51,304 nt of DNA from the NCBI GenBank assembly GCA_012840535.1, contig DULF01000207.1, positions 1-51,304 on the forward strand, written 5' to 3'. Under the pieces are notes generated by a model. It ran no database searches and was not told where the DNA came from. It worked only from the letters and a program-made list of their open reading frames with translations. Shown here one piece after another: positions 1-9,320 of this stretch. The position numbers were made by a program, and so were the translations under genes. Position 1 is the first letter of the stretch; each line of letters opens with the position of its first letter. This DNA comes from Clostridiaceae bacterium. GTDB lineage: Bacteria > Bacillota > Clostridia > Acetivibrionales > DUMB01.

Positions 1-2
1 AT

Positions 3-1067
3 AATGAGAGTGAAAAAGTAAAAAACCACATTTTAAAGAATTGGGACGCAATAGTTGAAATCAGGGAGCCGGCTAAAAATGAGCAATATCCGATTTTGCT
101 TAAAAATAACAAGTTTGTCAAACCTTTTGAGCTTGTTACGGAATTATTCAGCTTGCCCAATTCCAGTGAAATTGATCCTAACGCATTTATGGCTCCGTTT
201 TTCTTTTTCTTCTTCGGCCTTATGGTTGGTGATGCAGGATATGGTTTGCTGATGGTGATTGGAACAAGTATTATTTTAAGAAAATTCAAATTTGAAGGTA
301 CCATTGGCAAATTAATCAAACTTCTCTTCTACTGTGGAATATCCACCTTTATATGGGGCGCGCTGCTTGGCGGATGGTTTGGTGACGTCGTTTCGGCAGT
401 GACCGGCGGCGCATATGCGATAAAACCTATATGGTTCAATCCTCTTGAAGACCCCATGAAGCTTCTGATATGGTCATTTGTTTTCGGAGTAATCCATTTG
501 TTTACCGGAATGGGGCTTAATGCATACAAACAAATAAGGGAAGGCAAGATTATTGACGCGATATTTGACACAGGTTTCTGGTACATATTCCTTATCGGGC
601 TTATGTTATTGCTTGTCGGAGGGACATTTGCAAGTATAGGCAAATACATGGCAGGTATTGGCGCCGTACTGCTGGTTATAACACAAGGAAGATCGGAGAA
701 AAATATATTTAAGAAATTTACCAAAGGGTTACTTAGCCTTTATAATTCCGTTGGATTTTTCAGTGATGTATTATCATATTCCAGACTTCTGGCATTAGGC
801 CTTTCCACAGGAGTGGTCGCCTCAGTTATAAACACCATTGGTACATTATTCGGTTTTGGACCGTTTGGCATAATAGTGTTTATCGTAGCGTTTGTTATTG
901 GCAGCTTGTTTAACATGCTTATAAATGTTCTTGGAGCATATGTCCATTCCAGCCGTTTGCAGTATGTTGAGTTTTTCGGTAAGTTTTACGAGGGCGGAGG
1001 TAAAGCTTTTGAGCCCTTTAAAATAAAAACAAAATATACTAAATTAGATGACAGGAGGACTGAATAA
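3..1067 (+). CDS. atpI: V-type ATP synthase subunit I (5' truncated by window)
   Basis: This is the membrane stator subunit (subunit a/I) that carries ions between the c-ring and the membrane surfaces. The reading frame is open to the left edge: frame 3 has no stop before base 96, where the ORF track begins only because it meets a TTG. About 354 C-terminal residues of a protein that usually has about 650 are visible. They hold the hydrophobic half, with several membrane segments (for example PFFFFFFGLMVGDAGYG, the conserved start of the integral domain, and LLIWSFVFGVIHLFTGMG). The N-terminal cytoplasmic arm lies outside the window. The stop is 3 bases before atpK, so the two genes are co-transcribed. 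Family assignment is firm; the true start cannot be seen. Confidence 0.95.
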   Translation, partial: NESEKVKNHILKNWDAIVEIREPAKNEQYPILLKNNKFVKPFELVTELFSLPNSSEIDPNAFMAPFFFFFFGLMVGDAGYGLLMVIGTSIILRKFKFEGTIGKLIKLLFYCGISTFIWGALLGGWFGDVVSAVTGGAYAIKPIWFNPLEDPMKLLIWSFVFGVIHLFTGMGLNAYKQIREGKIIDAIFDTGFWYIFLIGLMLLLVGGTFASIGKYMAGIGAVLLVITQGRSEKNIFKKFTKGLLSLYNSVGFFSDVLSYSRLLALGLSTGVVASVINTIGTLFGFGPFGIIVFIVAFVIGSLFNMLINVLGAYVHSSRLQYVEFFGKFYEGGGKAFEPFKIKTKYTKLDDRRTE

Positions 1068-1070
1068 CTT

Positions 1071-1562
1071 ATGAAATGGTATGAGTTTTTAATAAGCGGA
1101 AACTTTTTGGCATTGCTTGGCGCCTCGTTAGCTGTTATTATTGCAGGTTTGGGTTCCGCAAAGGCGGTAGGAATGGTTGGTGAAGCTGCCGCAGGTGTTG
1201 TAACAGAGGATCCTGACAGGTTTGGACAAACATTGCTGCTACAGGCTCTGCCAGGTACGCAGGGTATATATGGTTTGCTTACTGCATTCGTTATTTTAAA
1301 TAAAATAGGCATTGTCGGTGGTACACCAAAGGTACTTACAAGTGAACAGGGTATATTGTTGCTTGCAGCTGCCCTTCCTATAGCAATTGTTGGTTATTTC
1401 TCAGCAATAGCACAGGGAAGAGCTGCAACCGCAGGTGTCGCTATTGTGGCAAAAAGGCCCCAGGAGCTTGCAAAGGCCATTACATACGCTGCAATGGTTG
1501 AGACATATGCTGTGCTTGCACTTTTGGGCTCAATTTTAATGATTTTTGGAATCAAAGTATAA
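1071..1562 (+). CDS. atpK: V-type ATP synthase subunit K (c-ring proteolipid), predicted Na+-binding
   Basis: This 163-residue membrane protein forms the rotor ring. It is a duplicated hairpin with four membrane segments, the size expected for a V-type proteolipid rather than the 8-kDa F-type subunit. The ion site is readable: LPGTQ at 60-64, Gln115 in AIAQG and Glu144 in MVETYA. These match the Leu/Thr/Gln/Gln/Glu ligand set known from the Na+-pumping Enterococcus hirae NtpK ring. Only the second hairpin carries the carboxylate, so there should be one ion per protomer. I infer Na+ coupling from these residues. It sits between atpI and atpE with short spacers. Confidence 0.97.
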   Translation: MKWYEFLISGNFLALLGASLAVIIAGLGSAKAVGMVGEAAAGVVTEDPDRFGQTLLLQALPGTQGIYGLLTAFVILNKIGIVGGTPKVLTSEQGILLLAAALPIAIVGYFSAIAQGRAATAGVAIVAKRPQELAKAITYAAMVETYAVLALLGSILMIFGIKV

Positions 1563-1580
1563 ACAAGGGAGTGTCTTTTA

Positions 1581-2183
1581 ATGGCAGGAGCGGAAAAGTT
1601 AATAGAGAGAATACTGGATGAAGCCCGCCGGCAGGCACAGGCCAATGTGGAAAAGGCCGAGAAGGAAGCAGAGGCTATACTACGGGCTGCTAAAGAGAAA
1701 GCGGAAGAAAAGGAAAGAATCGCCTTAGAAAAAGCCCGTATAAACGCAGACGAAAAAAAGAGAAGAATGATCGCTTCTGCTGAGCTTGATGCTAAAAAAG
1801 AGAGACTGAAGGCTAAACAGGAAATCATAGAAAGTGCTTTTAACATGGCAATAGAGAAGTTAAATTCTCTACCGGAAGATCAGTATTTTGATATTCTGGC
1901 AGATATGATGGCCGGTATTGTCAAGGGAGAAAGCTGTGAAATAATACTTTCCGGCAGAGATAAGGAAAGGCTTAATGCAGCTTATTTAAATAACATAAGA
2001 AACCGCCTTAAGGAAAAGGGCTATGCCGGTAATGTCGATGTATCTTCTGAAACAAGGGATATTAAAGGCGGATTTATTTTGAAGATGGGAGATATTGAAA
2101 TAAACAACTCCTTTGATGCGATATTGAGAATGAAGCGCGACGAGTTGGAGCCGGAAGTGGTAAAAATACTGTTCCAAAGTTAA
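1581..2183 (+). CDS. atpE: V-type ATP synthase subunit E (peripheral stalk)
   Basis: This 200-residue subunit forms the peripheral stalk with subunit G/H and holds the catalytic head still. The N-terminal 80 or so residues are a highly charged Ala/Glu/Lys-rich coiled coil (EARRQAQANVEKAEKEAEAI), followed by a compact C-terminal domain ending DELEPEVVKILFQS. Both the two-part layout and the length fit the family. It starts 18 bases after atpK behind GGGAG. No separate subunit G/H gene is visible in this window; the partner helix would be expected upstream of atpI, which is cut off. Confidence 0.95.
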   Translation: MAGAEKLIERILDEARRQAQANVEKAEKEAEAILRAAKEKAEEKERIALEKARINADEKKRRMIASAELDAKKERLKAKQEIIESAFNMAIEKLNSLPEDQYFDILADMMAGIVKGESCEIILSGRDKERLNAAYLNNIRNRLKEKGYAGNVDVSSETRDIKGGFILKMGDIEINNSFDAILRMKRDELEPEVVKILFQS

Positions 2184-2218
2184 CGCCAGCGGTTTGGGGC
2201 AAAAGGAGGGAAAGTATA

Positions 2219-3223
2219 TTGACAGCCGAAACTGAATATGTTTATGCGGTTGGAAGAATACGTGCCATTGAGAAAAAACTCCTGGATAAGAGCGGAATTG
2301 AAAGGATGCTTGATGCCAAGTCACCGGAGGAAGCATTGAAGGTTCTTGTTGATGCGGGATATGGCAGTAATGTGGGCGATGCGTCAAATCCTTTTCATTA
2401 TGAAAACCTTTTAAAAGAAGAGCAAAAAAAAGTTTTTAAGCTTCTTAAGGAAATTGCACCCGAACCAGAGGTGTTTGACCTGTTTTTGCTGCGCAATGAT
2501 TACCATAACATAAAGACGGTTTTAAAAGCCGAATTTCTTGGCCAGGACAGCAGCGATATACTTGTGGATTCCGGCTCTATTGAAGTCAATAAGCTTAAGG
2601 CTATGATACGCGACAGGAATTTTAAAGAGATACCTGAAATAATGAAAGAGGCAATTGAAGAATGTATGGATTTATTCAACAGGACCGGTGATCCCCAGGT
2701 TATTGACGTAATTCTGGACAAGGCTAATTTCCGGCAGATGAAGGAAAAAGCGGAAGAATCAAAATACAGCTTTTTAATAAATATTGTAGAAAACATGATT
2801 GACCTCACTAACATAAAAATATTTTTAAGAACGAGAAATGTAGGAAAATCATGGGATGCAATACAAAAAATGCTGCTTCCGGGAGGGACTGTTGAAAACA
2901 GCCTGTTTTTTGAAAGCATGAACGATTCCCTCGAAGACTTTATTAAGAAATTGAAACAAAAGCCTTATGGTGCGATATGCGAAGAAGGGATTGAAAGCTT
3001 TAAAAACACAGGTAGCTTTACCGGATTTGAAAAGCTTGTCGACAACTATATGATTTCCTTGGTCAAGAAGGCTAAATATAAGGCTTTTGGTATTGAGCCG
3101 CTCATTGGTTATCTTATAGCCAAGGAAAATGAAATAAAGAACGCGCGTATTGTAATGGTAGGAAAAATAAATAACATACCTAATGAGGTAATTAAGGAAA
3201 GGCTGAGGGAGACTTATGTATAA
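2219..3223 (+). CDS. atpC: V-type ATP synthase subunit C (rotor-ring connector)
   Basis: This 334-residue subunit (C/d) caps the c-ring and couples it to the central stalk. The protein is soluble and almost entirely helical, with the family opening TEYVYAVGRIRAIEKKLLDKS and the closing segment PLIGYLIAKENEIKNARIVMVGK that is typical of V-type subunit C. The start is a TTG placed about 10 bases after a strong GGAGGG ribosome site; no better ATG exists near it. Its last codons overlap the start of atpF by 8 bases, which suggests translational coupling. Confidence 0.95.
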   Translation: MTAETEYVYAVGRIRAIEKKLLDKSGIERMLDAKSPEEALKVLVDAGYGSNVGDASNPFHYENLLKEEQKKVFKLLKEIAPEPEVFDLFLLRNDYHNIKTVLKAEFLGQDSSDILVDSGSIEVNKLKAMIRDRNFKEIPEIMKEAIEECMDLFNRTGDPQVIDVILDKANFRQMKEKAEESKYSFLINIVENMIDLTNIKIFLRTRNVGKSWDAIQKMLLPGGTVENSLFFESMNDSLEDFIKKLKQKPYGAICEEGIESFKNTGSFTGFEKLVDNYMISLVKKAKYKAFGIEPLIGYLIAKENEIKNARIVMVGKINNIPNEVIKERLRETYV

Positions 3224-3533
3224 GATTGGGGTAATAGGAGACAAGGATAGTGTCCTTGGTTTTAAAGCAGTCGGGCTGTCGGTATTTCCGGTTACCCGGT
3301 CCCAGGAAGCCGAAGAAATTCTGCATAAGCTCGCAGAAGAACAATATGCTGTGATATATATTACAGAGCAAATTGCAAAGGATATTATTTCAAGCATAGA
3401 TTCATACAAGGACAAAAGGTTTCCTGCAATAATTCCCATTCCGGGAAATCAGGGAAGCCTGGGAATAGGTATGGAATGCATTAAGAAGTCTGTTGAACGT
3501 GCAGTAGGAGCAGATATATTATTCAAGGAATAG
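3216..3533 (+). CDS. atpF: V-type ATP synthase subunit F (central stalk)
   Basis: This 105-residue subunit binds subunit D in the central shaft. It begins MYKIGVIGDKDSVLGFKAVGLSVFPV, the standard Rossmann-like opening of the family, and ends with a helix. It overlaps atpC by 8 bases. Its stop is 6 bases before a 19-base sequence (TAGGTAAGAGGTGAGAGGT) that begins an inverted repeat element; the same 19 bases occur again at the end of atpB. Identification is firm. Confidence 0.95.
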   Translation: MYKIGVIGDKDSVLGFKAVGLSVFPVTRSQEAEEILHKLAEEQYAVIYITEQIAKDIISSIDSYKDKRFPAIIPIPGNQGSLGIGMECIKKSVERAVGADILFKE

Positions 3534-3539
3534 GGCAAT

Positions 3540-3681
3540 TAGGTAAGAGGTGAGAGGTTGGAGGTTAGAAATAGGAGATAGAAGTCAAATCTTACAACAA
3601 CCCCTAACCTCTGACCTATAACCTTTATCCCGTTACCGTAAGGTAATACCTCTAACCTATTACCTCTAACCTATAACCTGC
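3540..3681. repeat. AGAGGT-rich inverted repeat element, copy 1 (between atpF and atpA)
   Basis: The spacer between atpF and atpA is filled by imperfect repeats of AGAGGTTA on the left and its complement TAACCTCT on the right, so the RNA could fold back into a long hairpin. The left edge TAGGTAAGAGGTGAGAGGT is identical to that of copy 2 at 6862. A right-hand block at 3618-3648 matches 7027-7057 in 26 of 31 positions. There is no ORF, and its absence from the other intergenic regions of the window suggests a dispersed, non-coding element. Its origin (miniature transposon or extragenic palindrome) cannot be decided here. Confidence 0.8.
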
Positions 3682-3721
3682 ACTTATTGTGTGTAATAAA
3701 CTGCGAAAGAAGGGATGATAT

Positions 3722-5491
3722 TTGGTTCAGGGAACGATCGTTAAGGTATCCGGCCCTCTTGTCATTGCTGAAGGAATGAGAGAGGCGAATATGTTTGACG
3801 TGGTACGTGTCAGTGAACATCGCCTCATCGGAGAAATAATAGAAATGCATGGAGACAGGGCATCAATACAGGTGTATGAGGAAACCGCCGGACTAGGGCC
3901 TGGTGAGCCGGTGTATTCTACGGGTGCGCCTCTTAGTGTTGAACTTGGACCCGGAATGATTGGAAAAATTTATGACGGAATTCAAAGACCATTGGAAAAG
4001 ATAAGAGAAATGGTTGGAAGCAATATTACAAGGGGTATTGATGTGGCTTCTATTGACAGAAACAAAAAATGGATGTTTAAACCGGCTGTTGAAAAGGGTG
4101 CCAGAGTTGTATCCGGTGATATAATCGGAACTGTCCAGGAAACAGTTATCGTGGAGCACAGGATTATGGTTCCATATGGCGTTGAAGGGACGGTAGAAGA
4201 AGTATTTGAGGGAGAATTCACGATTGAAGATACTGTTGCAAGAGTAAAAAAGGACAACGGGGAAATTGTTGATTTAAAGATGCTGCAAAAATGGCCTGTC
4301 AGAGTTGGAAGGCCGTATAAAGAAAAGCTTCCGCCTGAATCGCCCATGATTACAGGGCAGAGGGTTATTGATACATTGTTTCCGTTGGCAAAAGGTGGTG
4401 TGGCAGCAGTGCCGGGACCGTTCGGAAGCGGAAAGACCGTGGTGCAGCATCAGCTTGCAAAATGGGCTGACGCTGATATTGTTGTATATATTGGATGCGG
4501 TGAACGTGGGAATGAGATGACAGATGTTCTGATGGAGTTTCCTGAACTGAAAGACCCACGGACAGGCGAATCGATCATGATGAGAACCGTGCTTATTGCC
4601 AACACGTCGGACATGCCTGTTGCTGCGCGTGAAGCTTCTATATACACCGGCATAACTATTGCGGAATATTTCAGGGATATGGGATACAATGTCGCCCTTA
4701 TGGCGGATTCCACATCGCGCTGGGCAGAAGCTCTTAGAGAAATGTCCGGGCGTTTGGAGGAAATGCCCGGTGAAGAAGGATACCCTGCGTATTTAGGTTC
4801 CAGGATAGCTCAGTTCTATGAGAGGGCTGGAAGAGTTATAAGCCTTGGGACAAATGGCAGAGAAGGTTCGATATCTGCAATAGGCGCTGTATCGCCTCCC
4901 GGCGGTGACCTTTCAGAACCGGTTACGCAGGCAACATTAAGAATTGTCAAGGTATTCTGGGGTCTTGATGCCTCTCTTGCGTACAGGCGGCATTTTCCGG
5001 CGATAAATTGGCTTTTAAGCTATTCATTGTATTCGGATATGTTGGATGAGTGGATGAACCGGAATATCGCCAGAGACTGGAGTGTCTTGAAAGCTGACGC
5101 AATGAGGCTTTTGCAGGAAGAAGCCGAACTTGAGGAAATAGTAAGGCTTGTAGGTGTAGATGCATTATCTCCTGCCGACAGGCTGACTCTGGAAGCTGCC
5201 AAGTCAATCCGTGAAGATTATCTTCACCAGAATGCTTTCCATGATGTAGACACTTATACTTCAATGCATAAACAATACAGGATGCTCAAGCTTATAATGA
5301 ATTACTACTACAAGGGCAAAAAAGCTATAGAGACAGGAGCGGATATTAAAGAGCTGTTCGCGCTTCCGGTAAGGGAGAGAATAGGAAGGGCGAAATATAC
5401 AAGAGAAGATCAGGTGGATGCTGTCTTTGACGATATTGAGCTTGAGCTTAACCAGCAGATGGATGCACTGAGGTCAAAGGAGGTTGTCTAG
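3722..5491 (+). CDS. atpA: V-type ATP synthase subunit A (catalytic)
   Basis: This is the 589-residue catalytic subunit that hydrolyses or makes ATP in the A3B3 head. It has the N-terminal beta barrel ([16 protein letters not shown]), the A-specific bulge domain (about residues 120-190), a Walker A motif GPFGSGKT near residue 232, GERGNEM and the Walker B-region [14 protein letters not shown]. The length is normal. The start is a TTG just after the AGAAGGGATGATAT region; the nearby ATG at 3715 is out of frame. It follows repeat copy 1, so it is separated from atpF by 188 bases although the order I-K-E-C-F-A-B-D implies one operon. An internal promoter in that gap cannot be excluded. Confidence 0.98.
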   Translation: MVQGTIVKVSGPLVIAEGMREANMFDVVRVSEHRLIGEIIEMHGDRASIQVYEETAGLGPGEPVYSTGAPLSVELGPGMIGKIYDGIQRPLEKIREMVGSNITRGIDVASIDRNKKWMFKPAVEKGARVVSGDIIGTVQETVIVEHRIMVPYGVEGTVEEVFEGEFTIEDTVARVKKDNGEIVDLKMLQKWPVRVGRPYKEKLPPESPMITGQRVIDTLFPLAKGGVAAVPGPFGSGKTVVQHQLAKWADADIVVYIGCGERGNEMTDVLMEFPELKDPRTGESIMMRTVLIANTSDMPVAAREASIYTGITIAEYFRDMGYNVALMADSTSRWAEALREMSGRLEEMPGEEGYPAYLGSRIAQFYERAGRVISLGTNGREGSISAIGAVSPPGGDLSEPVTQATLRIVKVFWGLDASLAYRRHFPAINWLLSYSLYSDMLDEWMNRNIARDWSVLKADAMRLLQEEAELEEIVRLVGVDALSPADRLTLEAAKSIREDYLHQNAFHDVDTYTSMHKQYRMLKLIMNYYYKGKKAIETGADIKELFALPVRERIGRAKYTREDQVDAVFDDIELELNQQMDALRSKEVV

Positions 5492-6868
5492 ATGCTTAAG
5501 GAGTACAGAACTATAAACGAAGTTGCCGGTCCTTTGATGCTCGTCAGACAAGTTGAAGGAGTCAAATATGGAGAACTGGGCGAGATAGAGCTTAAAAACG
5601 GCGAAACACGCAGGTGCAGGGTGCTGGAGGTAGATGGAGATAATGCCCTTGTACAGCTGTTTGAAAGCTCGGCAGGAATAAACATTGCCGAGAGTAAAGT
5701 GAGATTTTTGGGCAGGGGAATAGAACTTCCCGTATCTATTGACATGCTTGGAAGAGTGTTTGACGGATTAGGAAGGCCAATTGACGGAGGGCCGAATATT
5801 ATACCGGATGCCAGACTTGATATAAACGGTGTTCCTATTAACCCTGCAGCAAGGAATTATCCGTCCGAATTTATTCAAACAGGGATATCTGCCATAGATG
5901 GATTGAATACGCTTGTAAGAGGACAGAAGCTTCCGATATTTTCAGGCTCTGGTTTGCCCCATGCCCAGCTTGCAGCGCAGATAGCAAGGCAGGCAAAAGT
6001 GCTTGGCACGGACAGCAAATTTGCGGTTGTGTTCGCTGCAATAGGTATTACTTTTGAAGAGGCAAACTTCTTTATAACGGACTTTAAAAGGACAGGAGCT
6101 ATTGACCGTGCTGTATTATTCATGAACCTGGCTAATGACCCGGCAATTGAGCGTATATCCACTCCTCGTATGGCTCTTACCGCGGCTGAGTACCTTGCCT
6201 TTGAAAAGGATATGCATGTACTGGTTATCCTTACGGATATAACAAATTATGCCGAGGCTCTGCGCGAGGTATCGGCAGCAAGAAAGGAAGTGCCCGGAAG
6301 AAGGGGATATCCAGGCTACCTTTATACGGACCTTGCGACTATATATGAAAGGGCAGGAAGGAAAAAGGATAAGGAAGGCAGCATAACGCTCATACCTATC
6401 CTTACAATGCCGGAAGATGACAAAACTCATCCTATTCCCGACCTTACCGGTTATATAACCGAGGGACAGATAATTTTAAGCAGGGAACTTCACAGGAAAG
6501 GAATAACTCCGCCTATAGACGTTCTTCCATCACTTTCGCGTCTGAAGGATAAAGGTATAGGAGCAGGTAAAACGAGGGAAGACCACGCAGATACAATGAA
6601 CCAGCTGTTTGCTGCATATGCAAGAGGAAAAGAAGCAAAAGAACTGGCGGTCATATTAGGAGAGGCTGCACTGACTGATACTGACAAACTGTATGCAAAA
6701 TTTGCTGATGAATTTGAAAAAGAATACGTTTCACAGGGATTTGACGAAGACAGGCCTATAGAGAAGACCCTGGAAATAGGGTGGAAGCTTCTTTCAATCT
6801 TGCCGGTAAGCGAACTTAAGCGTATAAGGGATGAATATATAGATAAGTATTATCCGTGTAATAGGTAA
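5492..6868 (+). CDS. atpB: V-type ATP synthase subunit B (regulatory)
   Basis: This 458-residue subunit alternates with subunit A in the head. It begins directly after the atpA stop codon with zero spacing, behind AAAGGAGG inside the end of atpA. As expected for B subunits it lacks a working Walker A; the equivalent segment reads [17 protein letters not shown]. The conserved [31 protein letters not shown] block is present. The final codons and the stop lie in the sequence AATAGGTAAGAGG, which is the left edge of repeat copy 2. The element therefore supplies the natural end of this protein (...CNR). Confidence 0.98.
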   Translation: MLKEYRTINEVAGPLMLVRQVEGVKYGELGEIELKNGETRRCRVLEVDGDNALVQLFESSAGINIAESKVRFLGRGIELPVSIDMLGRVFDGLGRPIDGGPNIIPDARLDINGVPINPAARNYPSEFIQTGISAIDGLNTLVRGQKLPIFSGSGLPHAQLAAQIARQAKVLGTDSKFAVVFAAIGITFEEANFFITDFKRTGAIDRAVLFMNLANDPAIERISTPRMALTAAEYLAFEKDMHVLVILTDITNYAEALREVSAARKEVPGRRGYPGYLYTDLATIYERAGRKKDKEGSITLIPILTMPEDDKTHPIPDLTGYITEGQIILSRELHRKGITPPIDVLPSLSRLKDKGIGAGKTREDHADTMNQLFAAYARGKEAKELAVILGEAALTDTDKLYAKFADEFEKEYVSQGFDEDRPIEKTLEIGWKLLSILPVSELKRIRDEYIDKYYPCNR

Positions 6869-7057
6869 GAGGTGAGAGGTACGAGGTAAGAGGTTAGGAT
6901 TGCTTTTAGGCAATTCAGAGGTTGGATGTTGGAGGTTAGAAGTGACTTACAGCAAGCTTTGGGTAAGGGGTAATAGTGGAAGTTCCTTAACCGAATATAA
7001 AGAGAATTTATAGAAACCTCTAACCCATAACCTATAACCCGTTATCATAAGGTAAGA
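6862..7057. repeat. AGAGGT-rich inverted repeat element, copy 2 (between atpB and atpD)
   Basis: This is a second, longer copy of the element found before atpA. The first 19 bases are identical to copy 1, and the block ATAACCTATAACCCGTTATC near the right end matches copy 1 with a few changes. The middle differs and includes GGAGGTTAGAAGT on the left and AACCTCTAACCCATAACC on the right. The left edge overlaps the atpB stop codon. No ORF or promoter of note was seen inside. Confidence 0.8.
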
Positions 7058-7146
7058 TGTAGGGGATTGATTTATCTATCCTGATAAAGCAGAAGATAAA
7101 AATCGGAGAACAGAAGTGAGAGAAAAGATTAAGGAGCGATAAAATT

Positions 7147-7818
7147 ATGGCAATTATGCGTGTAAATCCGACCCGTATGGAGCTTACGCGCCTTAAGAAG
7201 CGGCTTCAGGTGGCACGCAGGGGACATAAACTGTTAAAAGATAAAAGAGACGAACTTATGAAGAAGTTCCTTGAACTTGTAAGAAGGAACAAGGAACTTC
7301 GTGAAAGAGTTGAAAATATGCTAATGAAAGTGCACTCGAATTTTTTGATTGCAAGGGCAGTTATGTCTTCGGAAGTGCTGGAGGAATCCCTTATGTTTCC
7401 GAAGCAAAGTGTATCCCTTGAAGTTTCAACAAAAAACGTTATGAGTGTAAACATACCGGTATTCAATTTCAAAACAGCCAGTATGGATGAGAGCAACATC
7501 TTTCCATATGGCTTTGCATCCACTTCGGCTGAGCTTGACGGGGCAATACGCACGCTATCGGATGTTTTGCCGTACATGCTTGAATTAGCTGAGATGGAAA
7601 AATCCGCACAGCTTATGGCAGAAGAAATAGAGAAAACTAGAAGAAGAGTAAATGCGCTTGAGTATGTTTTGATACCGCAGCTTGATGAAACAATAAGATA
7701 CATTACCATGAAACTGGATGAAAATGAAAGAGGAAACCTGACAAGATTGATGAAGGTCAAGGACATGATGCTGGAACAGGCCCATCAGTACAAGGCCAGG
7801 CAAAAAGCAGCGGATTAG
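7147..7818 (+). CDS. atpD: V-type ATP synthase subunit D (central shaft)
   Basis: This 223-residue subunit is the central rotor axle, equivalent to F-type gamma. It begins [33 protein letters not shown] and ends with a long coiled-coil helix ([22 protein letters not shown]), the antiparallel coiled coil expected of the family. An AAGGAG site lies about 10 bases before the ATG. It is the last gene of the operon: a terminator-like hairpin follows within 40 bases and the next genes run the other way. Confidence 0.97.
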   Translation: MAIMRVNPTRMELTRLKKRLQVARRGHKLLKDKRDELMKKFLELVRRNKELRERVENMLMKVHSNFLIARAVMSSEVLEESLMFPKQSVSLEVSTKNVMSVNIPVFNFKTASMDESNIFPYGFASTSAELDGAIRTLSDVLPYMLELAEMEKSAQLMAEEIEKTRRRVNALEYVLIPQLDETIRYITMKLDENERGNLTRLMKVKDMMLEQAHQYKARQKAAD

Positions 7819-7853
7819 TGTTTATAATAAAACAAGAAGGTTTATAAAACAGA

Positions 7854-7892
7854 AAGGGAGCAGGTTTTGAATACCGCTCCCTTGAATTTTTC
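7854..7892 (+). terminator. Terminator of the V-ATPase operon
   Basis: AAGGGAGC (7854-7861) pairs with GCTCCCTT (7876-7883), with an inner GG/CC pair, followed by GAATTTTTCTT. It sits 36 bases after atpD, between that gene and the convergent floA operon. Confidence 0.75.
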
Positions 7893-7910
7893 TTCCAAAT
7901 CCCCTTTAAC

Positions 7911-8264
7911 TTATCTTCCAAATCTTCTTTTTGCCCTGGGCTTTCCCAGAATTTCTGATAAAATGATTCCCTTGAGCAAACTTTCTTTATTTAAATCCAA
8001 GAAAACATATTTGTTCTCCATTGCTCCATGAGAATATAAATCATCTTCTTTTTGCAATTCTGACTCCATTGCTTCTAGACCGGATGAAGCTGGCTGGTCA
8101 TTATCCTGCTCTTCATTTTCATCAGGAGCCTGGTCATTCTTTTTAGATAGATTGCCGGCAAATTGACCGGTATAAACCGGATTTCTGTACAAATTCTTAT
8201 AAATCAAATCCAAATTCTCATCCAGCAAAAATTTTGCATTCTTATTCAGGATAAATCTTGCCAT
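7911..8264 (-). CDS. Unknown small protein, third gene of the nfeD-floA operon
   Basis: I do not recognise this protein of about 117 residues. It has two apparently structured ends joined by an acidic, low-complexity middle (QAPDENEEQDNDQPASS). The N-terminal part MARFILNKNAKFLLDENLDL precedes a YRNPVY segment; the C-terminal part LNKESLLKGIILSEILGKPR ends in a basic tail KRRFGR. There is no membrane segment or signal peptide. It begins about 15 bases after the floA stop, so it is very likely co-expressed with floA. An ATG at 8264 behind AAAGGGG is preferred over the TTG one codon earlier. A role with the flotillin is inference from position only. Confidence 0.7.
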   Translation of the reverse strand: MARFILNKNAKFLLDENLDLIYKNLYRNPVYTGQFAGNLSKKNDQAPDENEEQDNDQPASSGLEAMESELQKEDDLYSHGAMENKYVFLDLNKESLLKGIILSEILGKPRAKRRFGR

Positions 8265-8278
8265 CAATAACAGCCCCT

Positions 8279-9271
8279 TTATTTTTTATCGCCTGTATCG
8301 GGTAATTCGGGCTTTGCAATGGAAGATATGGCATTTCGCATCTGTGTATCGGATATAATATTTTGCAAGTTGTAATAATCCAAAACCCCCAGCTTGCCCT
8401 CACGAAGAGCGGCAGCCAATGCTTTTGGAACTTCGGCCTCAGCTTCAACAACCTTTGCTCTCATTTCCTGTACGGCAGCCTTCATTTCCTGTTCTTTTGC
8501 CACAGCCATTGCCCTTCTCTCTTCCGCCTTAGCCTGGGCTATCCGCTTGTCGGCTTCAGCCTGGTCGGTTTGCAACTGGGCGCCGATATTTCTTCCGACA
8601 TCAACATCGGCTATATCAATTGATAATATTTCAAAGGCGGTACCGGCATCTAATCCTTTTGCAAGTACAGTCCTTGATATCAAATCCGGATTTTCCAAAA
8701 CTTCTTTATGCGTTTCTGATGATCCTACCGTAGTAACGATACCTTCTCCGACGCGGGCAATAATGGTTTGCTCTCCTGCACCTCCCACAAGCCGGTCAAT
8801 ATTTGCACGGACTGTTACCCTTGCTTTTGCCTTTAATTCGATACCGTCCTTGGCAATAGCTGCAACTATAGGAGTTTCTATTACCCTAGGATTAACGCTC
8901 ATTTGAACTGCCTCAAGGACATCACGTCCGGCAAGGTCAATAGCAGCAGCCCTTTCAAACTCAAGAGGTATATTTGCTCTTTGTGCAGCTATCAGTGCAT
9001 TTACAACCCTGTCTACATTGCCGCCTGCAAGATAATGAGCTTCCAGTTTGTTGATGGATAAGTCCAGGCCTGCCTTTACCGCTTTAATAAGGGGATTTAC
9101 AACTCTTGACGGAACAACCCTCCTTAGCCTCATCCCAACCAAGGTAAAGATTCCTATTTTTACGCCTGCTGCAAAAGCTGAAATCCATAATCCAAGCGGA
9201 ACAAAACTGAAAAAGATTGATAGAAATATGATTATTGCAATAATAATAATAAAAATAAACACGAGTTCCAC
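8279..9271 (-). CDS. floA: Flotillin-like protein FloA (YqfA family)
   Basis: This 330-residue membrane scaffold protein is expected to mark ordered lipid microdomains. The N-terminus is strongly hydrophobic ([22 protein letters not shown]), followed by the SPFH-type domain with [26 protein letters not shown]-like features, then an Ala/Glu-rich coiled coil ([20 protein letters not shown]). It ends with the FloA tail around [19 protein letters not shown]. Length and layout match bacterial FloA. It starts at GTG behind AAAGGAG, 49 bases after nfeD, the usual FloA partner. Confidence 0.96.
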   Translation of the reverse strand: MELVFIFIIIIAIIIFLSIFFSFVPLGLWISAFAAGVKIGIFTLVGMRLRRVVPSRVVNPLIKAVKAGLDLSINKLEAHYLAGGNVDRVVNALIAAQRANIPLEFERAAAIDLAGRDVLEAVQMSVNPRVIETPIVAAIAKDGIELKAKARVTVRANIDRLVGGAGEQTIIARVGEGIVTTVGSSETHKEVLENPDLISRTVLAKGLDAGTAFEILSIDIADVDVGRNIGAQLQTDQAEADKRIAQAKAEERRAMAVAKEQEMKAAVQEMRAKVVEAEAEVPKALAAALREGKLGVLDYYNLQNIISDTQMRNAISSIAKPELPDTGDKK

Positions 9272-9320
9272 GAATACAATCTCCTTTCATTTAAAAATGA
9301 TATTTGCAATTCACGCATTT

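Noticed and set aside
3540-3681. Possible CRISPR array in the repetitive atpF-atpA spacer
   Set aside because: The repeats are short, imperfect, without regular unique spacers, and occur in both orientations; no cas genes.
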